Assembly: GCA_029237695.1 (NCBI GenBank) | Contig: CM055265.1 | Location: 74,782,013-74,846,012 of the forward strand | From: Conchocele bisecta | Lineage: Eukaryota > Mollusca > Bivalvia > Lucinida > Thyasiridae | Direction: 5' to 3' | Length of the DNA stretch: 64,000 nucleotides | Shown here: positions 11,090-21,551 of the stretch, piece after piece | Position numbering within the stretch: the first letter of the stretch is position 1 | How the letters are laid out: each line of letters starts with the position of its first letter | Made by a program: the position numbers and the translations under genes | Notes under the pieces: generated by a model | Databases searched by the model: none | The model's input: the letters and a program-made list of their open reading frames with translations, nothing else | What the model was told of the DNA's origin: nothing

Positions 11090-11560
11090 AACTGAGTTGC
11101 CTAGACATCCTGGCATAACGTGACAGGGACATTAGCACCTCGGCTCCCCGTGGTGTCCACGTACCCCCATGTGATAACACGTCGCCTGTCCCACTGGTGC
11201 GAACTGGCCGCAGTACGACTACACATCAGATAATAATAATATGTATATGTTATATCTCTCACCCATGCGCATATACAATCAAGAAACCGGTAATGGTCGC
11301 GGGATACACCCAGATACGTCAATCCGCCCGGCTTATCCGCTATATCGGCATCCAGGCAGAGCCACACGGGTGTCACCACAAACCAGTCCGAGTCCCAGAA
11401 GGGTTACACGCATAGGCTGTGTTCTATAAGTGGCAGACGGATGCACCCATCAGTCAACTGCTCTACCAGTTCGCGTTAATCGGCGGCCAGGCGGAGCCAC
11501 AAGGTGCCACAATCAACCACCCAGAACACGGAGATAGAAAAAAATAAAAACAAAATTGTC
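11090..11560. repeat. Diverged repeat pair with a tRNA box A-like word
   Basis: Segments at about 11340-11385 and 11480-11520 share CCAGGC(A/G)GAGCCACA(C/A)GGTG. On the minus strand near 11455-11472, GGTAGAGCAGTTGACTG fits a pol III box A, as in tRNA-derived SINEs. No good box B follows at the usual distance. A decayed SINE is my best guess. Confidence 0.35.
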
Positions 11561-11569
11561 CTAGTCTAA

Positions 11570-11999
11570 ATTAGCTCAATTCCAGCCGAAAAATGCCCAC
11601 CACAAGCCCACCCCAGCCCCGACATACCTTTGCGCAAATCCAGAAGTAACAATCCAGTGAATAAGATAAACAGAAAGGAAATATAAGTTAATTTCCAACA
11701 TGCTCAGTCCAAGGTCGTCGTTCCAGTGATGCTCCGTTGCTATCAAAGAACATAGTATATATATCGAATAATTGCTCATTACTAAGCCGGCCTACGCTTA
11801 TTAGCAATGCACGTCATAGGATTATTAACTAATTGGAGAACAAATTGACCTGACATTTCTCAGTGTCGAATATAATTACTGTGGGCGTCAACGTTCTGTA
11901 AACTATTGGTAATTCATTAGTCTTAATTGTATATGACATTTCCGAATATACTAAATGTCATTAGGGTTTGACCTTAATATCGATGTAAACACAATCTTA
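11570..11999. other. No feature recognised
   Basis: AT-rich sequence downstream of the retrotransposon 3' end on the minus strand. I see neither coding nor strong repeat structure here. Confidence 0.4.
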
Positions 12000-12146
12000 T
12001 GTTACATCTAGCCGTAACCATGTATACTAATAGTTCCCAGGCGTAAATAACAACAAACACGAAGAAGGGATGTTCACAAAGTTTATTGAATTGGAATACA
12101 AGTTGATACAAATAATTCGCCCTATGACATACTTCCCCCTTCGAGA
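12000..12146 (-). repeat. Polypurine tract and probable start of the 3' LTR
   Basis: On the minus strand GAAGGGGGAAGTA (a polypurine tract) is followed at 12129 by TGTCATAGGG, as expected for an LTR beginning TG. AATAAA follows about 45 bases later. A possible end, ATGTAACA, falls at about 12000, which would make a very short LTR of 130 bp; the true end may lie further on. No second copy was found for comparison, so the borders are tentative. Confidence 0.45.
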
Positions 12147-12433
12147 AAATGTCTAAAATGTGGACTGTAGGGTAATATCTGAAATGAAAGCAAAGTCAGA
12201 GAGAAAATATAACCTCTTCGATACGAGTACCTACCTCAAAGAACAGGACATTGTTTGTGAAAGTACAAAATCATAGTGACGAATATAAGAAAACTATCCC
12301 AATAAAGTCAAATAACTTTCAAACGTCTTCGCTATCTTCGCTATGGTGAATTTTAGTCAACTATCGGTATATTAATATGTAGTCTGTACTACTCCAATTT
12401 ACACATACACCACATCAGTGTCTGATACTCCAA

Positions 12434-12856
12434 CTACGTGCACGTGTACGTGCTCTGCGACTGTTGCGGCTCCGACGTCACCCACTCATCGCCCAATAAC
12501 CGACGTGGTGGATTCCGCTGTCGCCTACTTCGTCGAAATGTAGGTGGTGTTTGTTCCTCACCCGTAGTTTCGTCCGACGACAGCTCCTCCGGTTGGTTGC
12601 CATTACGTCTATTTGGAATGACGTATCGTGGTGATGGCGGCCGTTCCTGTCTCTGATGTGTATCCGCTGCTACGGCTGCCGAACAACTGCTGTCTGATGT
12701 GGTAGGTGCGGTCGGTTCAGTTTCCGTGTCCTGGCGTTGACAGCTCGTCGGGCAAGGTAGGCTCATAAATTGAAGCAGCAAATTCCGGTGTAACATCCTG
12801 GATTTCCATGGACCATCTGTCTCTTTGTATACTTCATACACCGGGATGCTGGCCAT
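12434..12856 (-). pseudogene. Ty3/gypsy integrase C-terminal tail
   Basis: The frame opens with PVYEVYKETDGPWKSRMLHR followed by NLLL, the tail typical of the end of gypsy pol (substrate-contact GPY-like region, then a conserved arginine-rich end). The rest is a low-complexity Ser/Thr/Pro/Arg tail of about 100 residues. It continues the integrase frame after frameshifts near 12900. The visible ATG is not a true start. Confidence 0.7.
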
Positions 12857-12901
12857 GCCGTGCCATCTTCACTATGCATGGGTCGGCTTCCCACTTGTTC
12901 G

Positions 12902-13657
12902 CTAACTTGTGTTTGCCCCGAACACCAACGTTCTGTACGAGGAAACGGTCCCCCGAATATAGTAGGCAGTCTCGCACCTTCTGGTCGTAGTATTTCTTGT
13001 TCTTTCTTCCGCTTTCACGGGCTTCATCGGATGCGTGCTGGTATGCTTTCTTGAGCCTTTTTTCAGATGATCAGCGTAGTCCTGTCTGTTCTTTGCCTTG
13101 TCATGTTGTGGCGATATGGCCAGAAACGCATCAATTGCGATACGAGGGTGGCGCCCAAACATGAGATAGAACAGTGGAAACACAGTCGATTCGTAGCCAG
13201 CTGCGCTATACGCGTGTGTTAACGTCGACACGTGGGATTTCTAGTCGGACTTCTGCCGATCCGTCATGCTGCATAGCATGTTCCACAGTGTTTTGTTGAA
13301 CCTTTCAACCATGTCATTTCCCATCGGGTGATATGGAGTCGTCCGGCTCTTCTTCGTTCCTGTCAGTTTGCACAATTTCCCGATGACCTTCGACTCGAAA
13401 TGGGCTCCTTTAACACAATGGAGTTTGGCCGGGAAACCGTATTGGAAGCAGAAGTGGTTGTATAATGTATTGGCGGTTGTTCTCGCTGTTTGATTTCTGG
13501 TGGGTATTGCTTGAGCATATCTGCTGAAGTGGTCCGTTATCATCAGGATATTTTCGAAGCCTCCCTTCGATGTTTCCAGTGACAGATAGTCGAGTTCCAT
13601 AGGAGCAGTAGCTGTTATTGGTACGAATGGCGCTGGTTTGATTGGTGCTGTCTTCAT
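12902..13657 (-). pseudogene. Ty3/gypsy integrase catalytic core, inactive
   Basis: Two adjoining frames (13657-13241 and 13231-12902) are separated by a stop. The first contains MELDYLSLE (first catalytic Asp), ITDHFSRYAQAIPTRNQTA, and YHPMGNDMVERFNKTL with the catalytic Glu. The position normally occupied by the second Asp, in a D-x-G-x-x-F motif, reads CVKGAHFES, so that Asp is lost. The second frame has YLMFGRHPR, a hallmark of gypsy integrases downstream of the core, then a region rich in Lys. No DNA strand transfer activity is expected. Confidence 0.85.
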
Positions 13658-13684
13658 GCGGATACACCGTCCGCATTGACGAAC

Positions 13685-14119
13685 TTACTCCTGGACGTAC
13701 TTGTCGATCCCTGGCCAAAAGAATCTTGGTTTCAGTAACGAAATCATTCTGTCTCTTCCTTGATGGCCAAGGTCGTTATGATAGGCGTTGCATACTATCT
13801 CTCGAAGAGGTTCTGGTGTCACTAACTGTCGACATTCCTGACCCTCGATGATGCTGTTTCGGTACAATATGCCGTCATCCAGTGTCAATTTGTCCAATTC
13901 TCTCACGTATCTACGATATATGTTCCTATTTGTAGTACTGGTACTTGGTCGTTGGTTCCTCCTCAGACAACGGATGCTATGGTATATACTGTCGTCGTTG
14001 TTTTGAGACCGTCGCCAGTCCTGTGCCTTTAGGGCAATAGCAGCAATGAGATCCCCTGGTACTACTTCTTCCACAGGCGCAGCTGATCCTGACTCCTCAA
14101 AAATATCACAGACCGTCAA
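13685..14119 (-). pseudogene. Ty3/gypsy integrase N-terminal zinc-binding domain
   Basis: The frame includes ELDKLTLDDGILYR, then AYHNDLGHQGRDRMISLLKPRFFWPGI. The two His of the HHCC zinc site are in NDLGHQG and AYH; the two Cys follow in the next stretch (RQCGRC) beyond a stop near 13685. The N-terminal part, rich in Glu, Pro and Ala, corresponds to the linker from RNase H. It starts abruptly next to the inserted repeats at 14120. Confidence 0.8.
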
Positions 14120-14684
14120 GTATCCTATTTTTTCCCCTACTTTTTCCTATTTTTTGAGCAATTCCTATTTTTTCCTATTTTCTGACCAAGTATTCCTATT
14201 TATCCTATTTTTGGCCTTTTTGAAAAACCGCACACATTTTTGCCCAATTTAATTATGAACATGACAGTGAAATTGACTATATAGATAAATACTGTAGATT
14301 GTAACATAACTACACAACTATTATTGCATAACACTAGTATTCAACTGTGTTAGATGGCAATGGCAATCTTCTGTGCCATTTTCCAGTAGGTCGTCTTTGA
14401 AATTGTGCCTAAATTTGCATTAGTCCATTAATTGTACATTATTATTTTGTACATGTACTTTGTAAATTGGAAGGTAAGAACTATTTTGCTGACCTGTATA
14501 CATAAGATTGAAAGTCATTAGCGTTCCTTGCCTCCAGTGCTGCTTTTTATATCCCCAGCATATAAAGTATGTTGAAGGGTATATAGTTTTCCAATTTCTG
14601 TCCGTTCATTTGTAACATTTGCGTGAAAGATTTTCAGTACTTTATGCCTCTGCAACCCCGTTACCGATTGACTTGTTTGACCAG

Positions 14685-14930
14685 TTCTTGTCTGTAATCC
14701 TATTACCTTTAGGGGAATGGTATGGACCTGGCAACAGGTCAGGTTATTCTAAGTTCAGGGCTGAATATATGTGTTCTCGATGTAAATATTCCGTTCTGAT
14801 TTTAGTTTACCCCCCCCCCCCCCCAATGCAGCAGGTTAAAACGGGATTGAAACCGTTTGCCTGGCGATACATGACCTTAGCTGTTGATATGCCGTTAACA
14901 CCAATAAACAAACAAACAAACAAATCACTT
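14685..14930 (-). repeat. SINE-like element S1 (AACAGCTAAGGTCA head)
   Basis: On the minus strand it reads GTTTGTTTGTTTG, a head with TTAACGGCATATCAACAGC, a box B-like GGTTTCAATCCCG, a poly-G run, then the body AATCAGAACGGAATATTTAC and ACCTGTTGCCAGGTCC. At least seven relatives are in this window. The pol III promoter is inferred from box B in the better copies. Confidence 0.65.
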
Positions 14931-15440
14931 GGACTTGAATTTCCCAATTTTGCCTTGTAACTCATAACACTTTTAAACTGTACTAGCTACAGACCTGAAA
15001 CTTTGTATGTAGCTTCCTTATGATGGGTAGATGAGTAAAGTTGATTTTGATTTTTGATTCGACCCCCGGGTCATGGATTATCTCCCTCAGTTCAACTTAG
15101 AATATCCCAATTTTGCCTTGTAACTCGTAACACTTTTAAACCACAACAGCTACAGACCTGAAACTTGGTATGTAGCTTCCTTATGATGAGTAGATGCACA
15201 AAGTTTATTTCAATATTTTATGTGATCCCCCGGGTCATGGATTATCTCCCCCTTTTCGACTTAGATTTCACCAATTTGCCTTGTAACTTGTAAAATTTCT
15301 AACCGTAATAGCTGGATGCTTGATGCTTGGTATGTAGCTCTTTATGGTGTGAAGATGCACACAGTGAAATTCTATTTTTGCTTTGACACTGAGCCAAGGA
15401 TTATCTCCCCCTTTTGGACTTGGAATTTTGCCCCTTTTAC
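14930..15440 (+). repeat. Minisatellite array, about 155-bp unit, about 3 copies
   Basis: Each unit carries TTGCCTTGTAACT, ACAGACCTGAAACTTGGTAT, TAGCTTCCTTATG and GGTCATGGATTATCTCCC in that order. Units start near 14935, 15100 and 15255, the last being the most diverged. Arrays of this size are typical of the centre of bivalve pearl/Helitron-associated elements. Confidence 0.75.
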
Positions 15441-15485
15441 TATCGAAGCGATATGCAGGGCATCCGTATTCTATGAACACATTTT

Positions 15486-15655
15486 TTAGTTTTCGATGTA
15501 AATATTCAGTTCCGATTTAGGACCCCACCCCACCCCCCCATCCCCCCACCCCCCCCTCCCCCAATTTAGCAAGTTAAATATGGGATAGAACCCGTTGGGC
15601 CGGCCTTAAATGACATTTGCTGTTGATTGGCCGTTACACATTAATAAATCAAATC
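15486..15655 (-). repeat. SINE-like element S1, second copy in the insertion
   Basis: The minus strand carries GTTGGGCC-type body words, a box B-like GGGTTCTATCCCA, a poly-G run, and ATATTTACATCGAAAAC. It has the same orientation as the copy at 14685-14930, with the minisatellite between them, so the three may have arrived as one unit. Confidence 0.6.
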
Positions 15656-15751
15656 ATTTTGCACAGTACCCATAATCCCCACATGCTCAAGGTCAAATTA
15701 CGTAGAGGTTTGCTTTAAATATTTTTGTAAACAATCCATTTAGGTAAAGTT

Positions 15752-16275
15752 TTTATGCCCCCTATCGATAGCAAGGCGGGAATATTGCGTTGCTCTTGAG
15801 GTTCTGTATGTCTGTCCATGTACATCTACATCAAAAAGTCGAAAACTTTGTCAGAGTTTCTCTATCATGCAATATCTTCAATATTACTTGAACGATTCCT
15901 TTAATATTTCGACAGTTCATTCACCTGAACATGTGTGATGCACTCGTACCACCAATGACACAATCCTGACCTTTGTGACATTCGAAATGGTGCTGAAACA
16001 CTTAGCCATTTTTTTACGTTGTAAGAGTTTTTCTGTCATGTAATATCTTTAATAGTCCTTGAAGGATTGCTTTAATATTTGGACATGACCTTAACTTTCG
16101 TGACCTTCAAAATAGTGCTGAAACACTTGGCCATTTTCTTATGTCAAAAACTTTGTAAGACTTTCTCAAGATACTTTGAAATTTGTGTAAGTTTTCTTTT
16201 TTTATACACAATCTCTAGTGAGTCCGGTATGCCATGGGGGCTTATCCATGCTTTACAAACATAATGTCTAGTTAC
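15752..16275 (+). repeat. Repeat element with about 190-bp internal units
   Basis: It starts with TATGCCCCCTATCGA and ends with CATGGGGGCTTATCC, so the ends contain inverted GCCCCC/GGGGGC words. Inside, two units (about 15832 and 16010) share TGTCATGTAATATCTT, GCTTTAATATTT and GTGCTGAAACACTT. I remember similar units in invertebrate genomes but cannot name the family. Confidence 0.55.
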
Positions 16276-16908
16276 GTACTTTATATCTCTGTAACATTCA
16301 TCCTTCATTGGATCACCTGAATTCATATGCATTGATACAGTTTTCCAAATAACATTGTTTGCATTTTCAAAATTATTCTGGATTCAACGTCGCATGACAT
16401 GAATTTGCTTTTTTGATTAGCATTATGAGGCAGCGGCAACGGCTGGGGGTATATGTGATATATGTGAGCTCCAGCTCACTTGCTCTAGTATTTTCAGGCA
16501 ATAAATATACGGTAAAACCGACCTATCCTAGTTGTTAGGCCCCCTAATTCAGCATGCTCATTCATAAAAAAATAAAAAATATATACTGTATTTTCACAAC
16601 TTTTTACAAGGGTGGATTGGGTTGGCTATTTGGGACGGTATGGAGGCTAACATATATGTACATTACTTTGCTTATTAGAGTACAAGTAATGTATCAAAAT
16701 CATGTTTTTGGATATTGAAGCAATTAATAACTTGAATAAAGAATTAAAAGGTATAGTCTTTGAGCAGTACAACACACATTATCAATACAAAAAAGAAAAG
16801 GTCAGGATGGCAATACAATGTGTTGGGAAGCCATCTTAAAGTACTATTTTATTCCTATTTTAGACTATATTTTCCTATTTTATTCCTATTTTTTCACCGT
16901 CTGAATTC

Positions 16909-17547
16909 CTATTTTCCTATTTTGTTTGGACCAAAGAATGCACACTTGGAGGATGTCTGCTTCAAGTTGTTGGCATGGAGTCGTTCGAACACTGCTTCCA
17001 GGCTCTTTAGATGTTGATCAAAGGTTGATGAAAAGATGATGATGTCGTCCAAATAGATGAGACAATCTCGAAGATTCATACATCCCTTGCATCTTTTCAT
17101 CAACCGCTGACACGTAGCTGGTGCATTGCAGAGGCCGAACGGCACACGGTTGAACTCGTAAAATCACAGAGTGCCTAATTTGAATGCGGTCTTGCCCTTG
17201 TCATCTTCTTTCATTTCGAACTGCCAATATCCACTGCGTAGATCCAATTTCTAGAAATACCTAGCTCCAGCCAATAGATGTAAGGTGTCTTCTATTCTGG
17301 GAATTGCATAGGCATCCTTCACTGTTCGGTTGTTCAATTTCCTATAATCTACGCAGAATCGGATGGTTCCATCATTTTTCCTAACGATGACTACATTTGA
17401 CGAATAGAGGCTTTCGCTGTTTCTTATAGCTCCGGTTTTCAATATATCATTCAAGTGCTCTCTAACGTCTTTTATTGGCGCTGGTGGTATTTTCCTATGA
17501 GGTTCCTTAAACGGTTGTTCATTGTCTAACTTAATCCAATGTTCCAC
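16909..17547 (-). pseudogene. Ty3/gypsy reverse transcriptase, N-terminal two-thirds
   Basis: The first frame (17547-17251) has REHLNDILKTGAIRNSESLY, VVIVRKNDGTIRFCVDYRKL and IPRIEDTLHLLAGARYF. A stop follows, then KLDLRSGYWQFEM in the same strand. The second frame (17145-16909) has VPFGLCNAPATCQRLM and the catalytic CLIYLDDIIIFS (YLDD box). It ends at CAFFGPNK where the inserted repeats begin, so the RT thumb and RNase H are gone. The presence of the catalytic Asp pair shows the family; the stop and truncation show the copy is dead. Confidence 0.9.
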
Positions 17548-18067
17548 GAGGTTTTTGTGTGTCCTATGTCAAAACTTCCTTTTGAAAACACTTGGTCCCT
17601 CTTGTCAAATACGTCATTCACTCTCTGCTGTTGTTCTGGTGTCAAATCGGTGTTGTCTAAATCTACTCCTTCGGGTAGTTTCTGTGTTGGCTCAGCTTCA
17701 CCGGCTATGTGGCTACCAATATGTACGGTGTTTGTGTGTATTTCTTCTCTACCGGGTCTACACTTCTTGGAAGTTTAACTTCTTGTTATTGGCACAGCAT
17801 GTCGTGTGGTTTTACCTGTATCATCTTGTAGACATATTGTAGACTCGTACCGGTATCCGTTGACTTATTCCGGGTTTGTCTAACGCCACTACTCTGGGAC
17901 ATATCCCATTTTGCTAGATGCTGCTGTCGTGATTTCCGTGACTGCTGTGTTAACGCTTCGGTTTTCCTGGCAAACCCTGCTATAGTTACCGTCTCAAACG
18001 GTTGTACGTCGACGGTCGTTTTGTTGAGCGACTTTACACTTCCGATATATCCGTCGTGTATGGCCAT
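17548..18067 (-). pseudogene. gypsy pol region between protease and RT
   Basis: The frame 18067-17786 (93 codons) has QPFETVTIAGFARKTEALT and ends in VKPHDMLCQ. This resembles the linker just before RT in gypsy pol, where short beta-rich repeats precede RT. Between 17786 and 17547 the frame is broken by several stops. I could not recognise a protease active site (DTG/DSG) with confidence. Confidence 0.5.
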
Positions 18068-18163
18068 AAATGCGACACTTCACTCGCCTGGGATGTTGTC
18101 CAGTCCTTTTACTATTCTCCTCACATATCCGGATGACATTTGTACCGATTACGACGGGGACCT

Positions 18164-19079
18164 TCAGGCTATATAATCCGTAGACGGCACTACCAAATTA
18201 CCATTGATAGTACTATTTGGAATGACTTTGTTATAACATTCCATATCCCTGCCGACATTTACTGCTGTTGTTCTGTCTCCATTATTTCCAGTGTTCCGTG
18301 AGGTATCTAGACTTTCTAAGTCTCGTTCTATTTGTCCATCTGTTTGTTCTTTTCCCTGTTTTATATAACTCAATCCACTATCAACATCAAGTTCAGCCTG
18401 CCTTCTCAATTCACTTCAACTAGTCTTACTATCATGCTGTCCAACATTTCCATACAAATCTTTCGATTTCAATGCTTTCATCCTCCCGTCAAGTTTAATT
18501 AAACTCATTGTATGTTGTTCCATTTCCATTTAATTGTAATTCTATCTCATCATCTGTCACTTCTTGTTTCCTTTGTGTTCTCTCCTTATCTATTGATCTT
18601 TCCAAAGAAATGTGCGTGTTACGTTCCACTGGTCAATGGGAATGTTCACTATTCATGGAATCACGATTTCTATTGAATTTAGTTCTCACTGGTTGTTTCT
18701 CTATCACTTCTATCTGTCTCTCACTTTCAGTTCTTTGTCTCTCAACACTATATAGTATATCACTAGCGGCACTAGTCCGTCGTGATGATTCCAGTGGATA
18801 TTGGTGGGCTAAATCCATCCGTTCACTACTTGTTCGCGAAGTTAACAATTCGTTCTCCCTCTGCTTTTCAAATTCAAGAATATCTTTTTCCAATTCCCTT
18901 TCCTGCCTTTCCAGCATTTGCTGTTCTCGTTTCTTTCGCTGTTGTGTAGCGTATTCCTCTCATTGTCTCTGGAATTCTTGAATTTCAAATTAGAACCACC
19001 GTTGTCTTTCCTCTACCAACAGTATCTCGTCGCGTCGCTTTATCCTTTCACATGTGTCTGTTAACTCGCGCTCCGCCAT
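18164..19079 (-). pseudogene. gag-like region, coiled-coil, multiple stops
   Basis: The likely start is ATG at 19079 (MAERELTDTCERIKRR). Stops interrupt it near 18985-18960 and again further on. The middle (18917-18633) is strongly charged, with LERQERELEKDILEFEKQRE, which predicts a long coiled coil as in many gypsy gag N-terminal regions. No CCHC zinc knuckle was found. The part at 18409-18164 has no recognisable domain. The order relative to pol supports the gag call more than the sequence does. Confidence 0.55.
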
Positions 19080-19863
19080 TGTACAATCACATATAATATG
19101 TCTCACTATATTACTCTGTTGACTATTTATAATTCTTTTCCACAGAATTTCATCAGTCACAGTTCATAGTATTCCAGCGCGGAGTGGCTCTGAAGTATCA
19201 CACTATACTACTCACATAACTTTATATGTGTTCCAGTTCTCAGTAGTTTATTCGTTTCACTTCAAATCTATATATTTCACCTCTCATTTGCCCATGTCTA
19301 TGTTGAGTTCCAGTGTTTGTTTTTAAAACTACATTTATGAGTATATATAATGCCCACACATCTGGACTCAACCTACCATACACACCAATAGGACAAGAAA
19401 AAAAAATACAACTGACAAATCAAGCAAAATAAATCGCAACACTTTTCATGGTATCTAGTCTACACAAAAAATATTACCACACATTGAAAACTATGTACCA
19501 ACTTGCATGCATTTTCCTATATATTTATTGGCAAGATCCGCTAGCGTTCGGCAATAAATATAATTATACTGAAAGGATAAAGACACGCAGGGTAACAATA
19601 TACGCAATAATTATTTAAATGCTTGGCCTAAAATTATGAAAACCGGTCAGGCGACTATCTTGGTCACTGTGCACCCACACCGGTGCCTAAAGTTACTCAA
19701 CCGTGTAATGCACCGTACCACATAGAGAAAGTGATACAAAGCCAAAAACACGTGCAGCATGATGATGATAAGTTCGTCAAAACATTTTGTCATACCACTT
19801 GATACGCTTGATGTATACACATCGTTTTCCGCTATTTACACTGAATTTATAGCTCTCACAATC
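19080..19863. other. No gene; expected place of a 5' LTR, not identified
   Basis: Upstream of the gag-like start I looked for a copy of the 3' LTR words (TGTCATAGGG, AATAAACTTTGTG) on the minus strand and found none, nor an evident tRNA-complementary primer site. The Tc1 relic begins at 19864. The sequence is AT-rich with no other structure seen. Confidence 0.5.
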
Positions 19864-20760
19864 ATGGTACGTCTGACGGCAAGTTCAGAGGGGTCAGGCT
19901 ATTGCATTACTAATGCAATGTCAAACGCAACAGCAGGTTGCTATGCAGTTCGGTGTGAATGTTTCCACCATAGAACGTATTGTCCGTCGTCTGAGAGAGA
20001 CCGGAAGGGTTGCCGACCGACCGAGATCGGGACGTCCGCGCGTAACGTCGCGACATCAAGACTCGCCCACCTACGTAATCGCCACGTTACTGCCACTGAA
20101 ACCGCTATTAACACGGTATGAAATCATAATCGCCACATTCACCCCAAAACTGTAAGAAATCGATTGCGCGAGGTTGGTCTGCGAGCACGTCGTCCCTACG
20201 TTGGTCTGCCTCTCACTCGTGCACGTCGCGCGCGTCGTATGGCTTGGTTGGCGGCACATGCTCCCAGACGGTTTCCAATGAGGCAATGGAGACAAGTCTT
20301 TTTCACAGATGAGTCCCGGTTCACTCTTTTTCGTCCGGACGGTCGACGTCGTGTATACCGACGTCGTGGGGAACGCTTCGCCGACGCGTGCGTTCTTGAG
20401 GGTGATAGGTTTGGGGGTGGCTCGGTTATGGTCTGGGGAGGGATATCTCACGGGGTAAAGTCACCGTTGATTGTGGTAGCCGAGAATTTAACTGCCGTAA
20501 GGTATAGGGATGAAATCCTCCGCCCGGTTGTTGTTCCATTTGTGCAACAGCGTCAACTAATTTTCCAGAGTTTGTCAAGACTTTCTCGCTGACCATAACA
20601 TTAACCCACTCGACTGGCCAGCGTACAGTCCCGATTTGTCACCAATCGAACATCTGTGGGACGAACTTGACAGGAGGATAAGGGGGTGTCGGAATACCCC
20701 TTCTAATCTCGACCAACTAAGGACTGCAAGTCTATGCGGTCGCGTTTTCTCAAAACTTGT
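19864..20760 (+). pseudogene. Tc1-type transposase, frameshifted and lacking the second catalytic Asp
   Basis: The start MVRLTAS (ATG 19864) changes frame near 19888 into RGQAIALLMQCQTQQQVAM. A paired-like helix-turn-helix follows (VSTIERIVRRLRETGRV, then GRPRVTSR). After another shift the frame 20164-20590 has LREVGLRARRPYVG, VFFTDESRF (first Asp) and VMVWGGISHG. The stretch that should carry the second Asp (DNARPH-type) is deleted at LIFQ near 20570, shifting frame. The C-terminus DWPAYSPDLSPIEHLWDELD with the catalytic Glu follows. Family length is about 340 residues, which fits the span. TIRs were not found. It is inactive by at least three lesions. Confidence 0.85.
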
Positions 20761-20880
20761 AGGACAGCTATAATTATAGATTTTTTCATCGTTACATACT
20801 GTCTTTGTGAAACTATTCGCCTTAGATAATGGCGCACATACTCAAAGTTTATTCGAATTGTACATCACACTGTACATGTA

Positions 20881-21185
20881 CGGAGCCACACAGGGGACGT
20901 AGAATTTTTTTGTTGTTGTTAATTTGGTTCCCTCAATTTAACAATTCGTAACGAATTGTTAATTCGTGGGAACGAATTGTTCATTCCCTCAAATTAACAA
21001 TTCGTTCCCTCGAATTAACAATTCGTTCCCTCGATATAACAATTCGTTCCCACGAATTAACAATTCGTTCTCATGGGAACGAATTGTTATTTCGTGGGAA
21101 CGAATTGTTAAATTGAGGGAATGCATTGTTATTTCGTGGGAACGAATTAATATAAAAAAAATTCTACGTCCCCTGCGGGGCTCCG
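20881..21185. mobile_element. TIR element with an array of 21-bp palindromes (CGTTCCCACG core)
   Basis: The ends CGGAGCC(A)CACAGGGGACG and CGTCCCCTGCGGGGCTCCG are inverted repeats of about 30 bp running into AGAATTTTTTT, flanked by TA on both sides. That is consistent with Tc1/mariner-type targeting. The interior (20940-21150) is about ten copies of a 21-bp unit, AACAATTCGTTCCC(A/T)CGAATT, itself palindromic, with units in both orientations. Non-coding. Confidence 0.8.
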
Positions 21186-21189
21186 TAAA

Positions 21190-21551
21190 AAGGAAGTATG
21201 CTGATTTATACACATATTTCTTGTTGGTGAAATTACTTTCTTACATGAGTAGCTATTTATAGAACGAATTTACAAGTTTCATAGGAAACGAGATTTGAAG
21301 CTGTAACGCTCATCGAACATGTATTCGGTAGTGGTCTACAACATATACATTAGGCCATACAAATAAGGACTTTGGCAATCACGGGGTGTGCAGAATGTGC
21401 AGCGGGAGAACGGCTTTTTAAAAATATATATAATTTGTTTGTGTTTGAGATGTCCGTGTGTGATTTTATTTCAAGTTGCCAGATGCATATTTGTGTGATT
21501 TTATTCATGCATATATACTGAAGCTTAAAAGGGACATGCGCAAATTTTTTT
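21190..21551. other. Spacer between two palindrome arrays, no gene
   Basis: No coding or repeat structure recognised in this AT-rich spacer. Confidence 0.4.

Larger units (their letters stand above)
14120..16920. mobile_element. 2.8 kb insertion or replacement inside the gypsy pol region
   Basis: RT coding sequence stops near 16915 and integrase sequence begins at 14119, but the 250-300 residues between them are missing. Both borders consist of direct, imperfect TCCTATTTT repeats (14125-14215 and 16850-16925). Inside are two SINE-like copies, two minisatellite arrays and unclassified AT-rich DNA (14230-14680 and 16280-16850, where I see no gene). The direct terminal repeats suggest either an element bounded by such tails or recombination between two simple-repeat tracts. 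Confidence 0.6.
12000..19079 (-). mobile_element. Decayed Ty3/gypsy-type LTR retrotransposon with internal insertion
   Basis: Read on the minus strand the parts occur in normal order: gag-like start (19079), a region before RT, RT, integrase zinc-binding domain, integrase core, C-terminal tail, then a polypurine tract and a probable 3' LTR start. The RT C-terminus, RNase H and connection are absent, and 2.8 kb of unrelated repeats (14120-16920) occupies their place. Every domain carries stops or frameshifts. I could not find a matching 5' LTR or primer-binding site upstream of gag, so the element is truncated or rearranged at that end. Confidence 0.85.

Noticed and set aside
12000..12129. A complete 130-bp LTR
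   Set aside because: There is no second LTR to compare with and the end was chosen only by its ACA word, so only the start is reported with moderate confidence.
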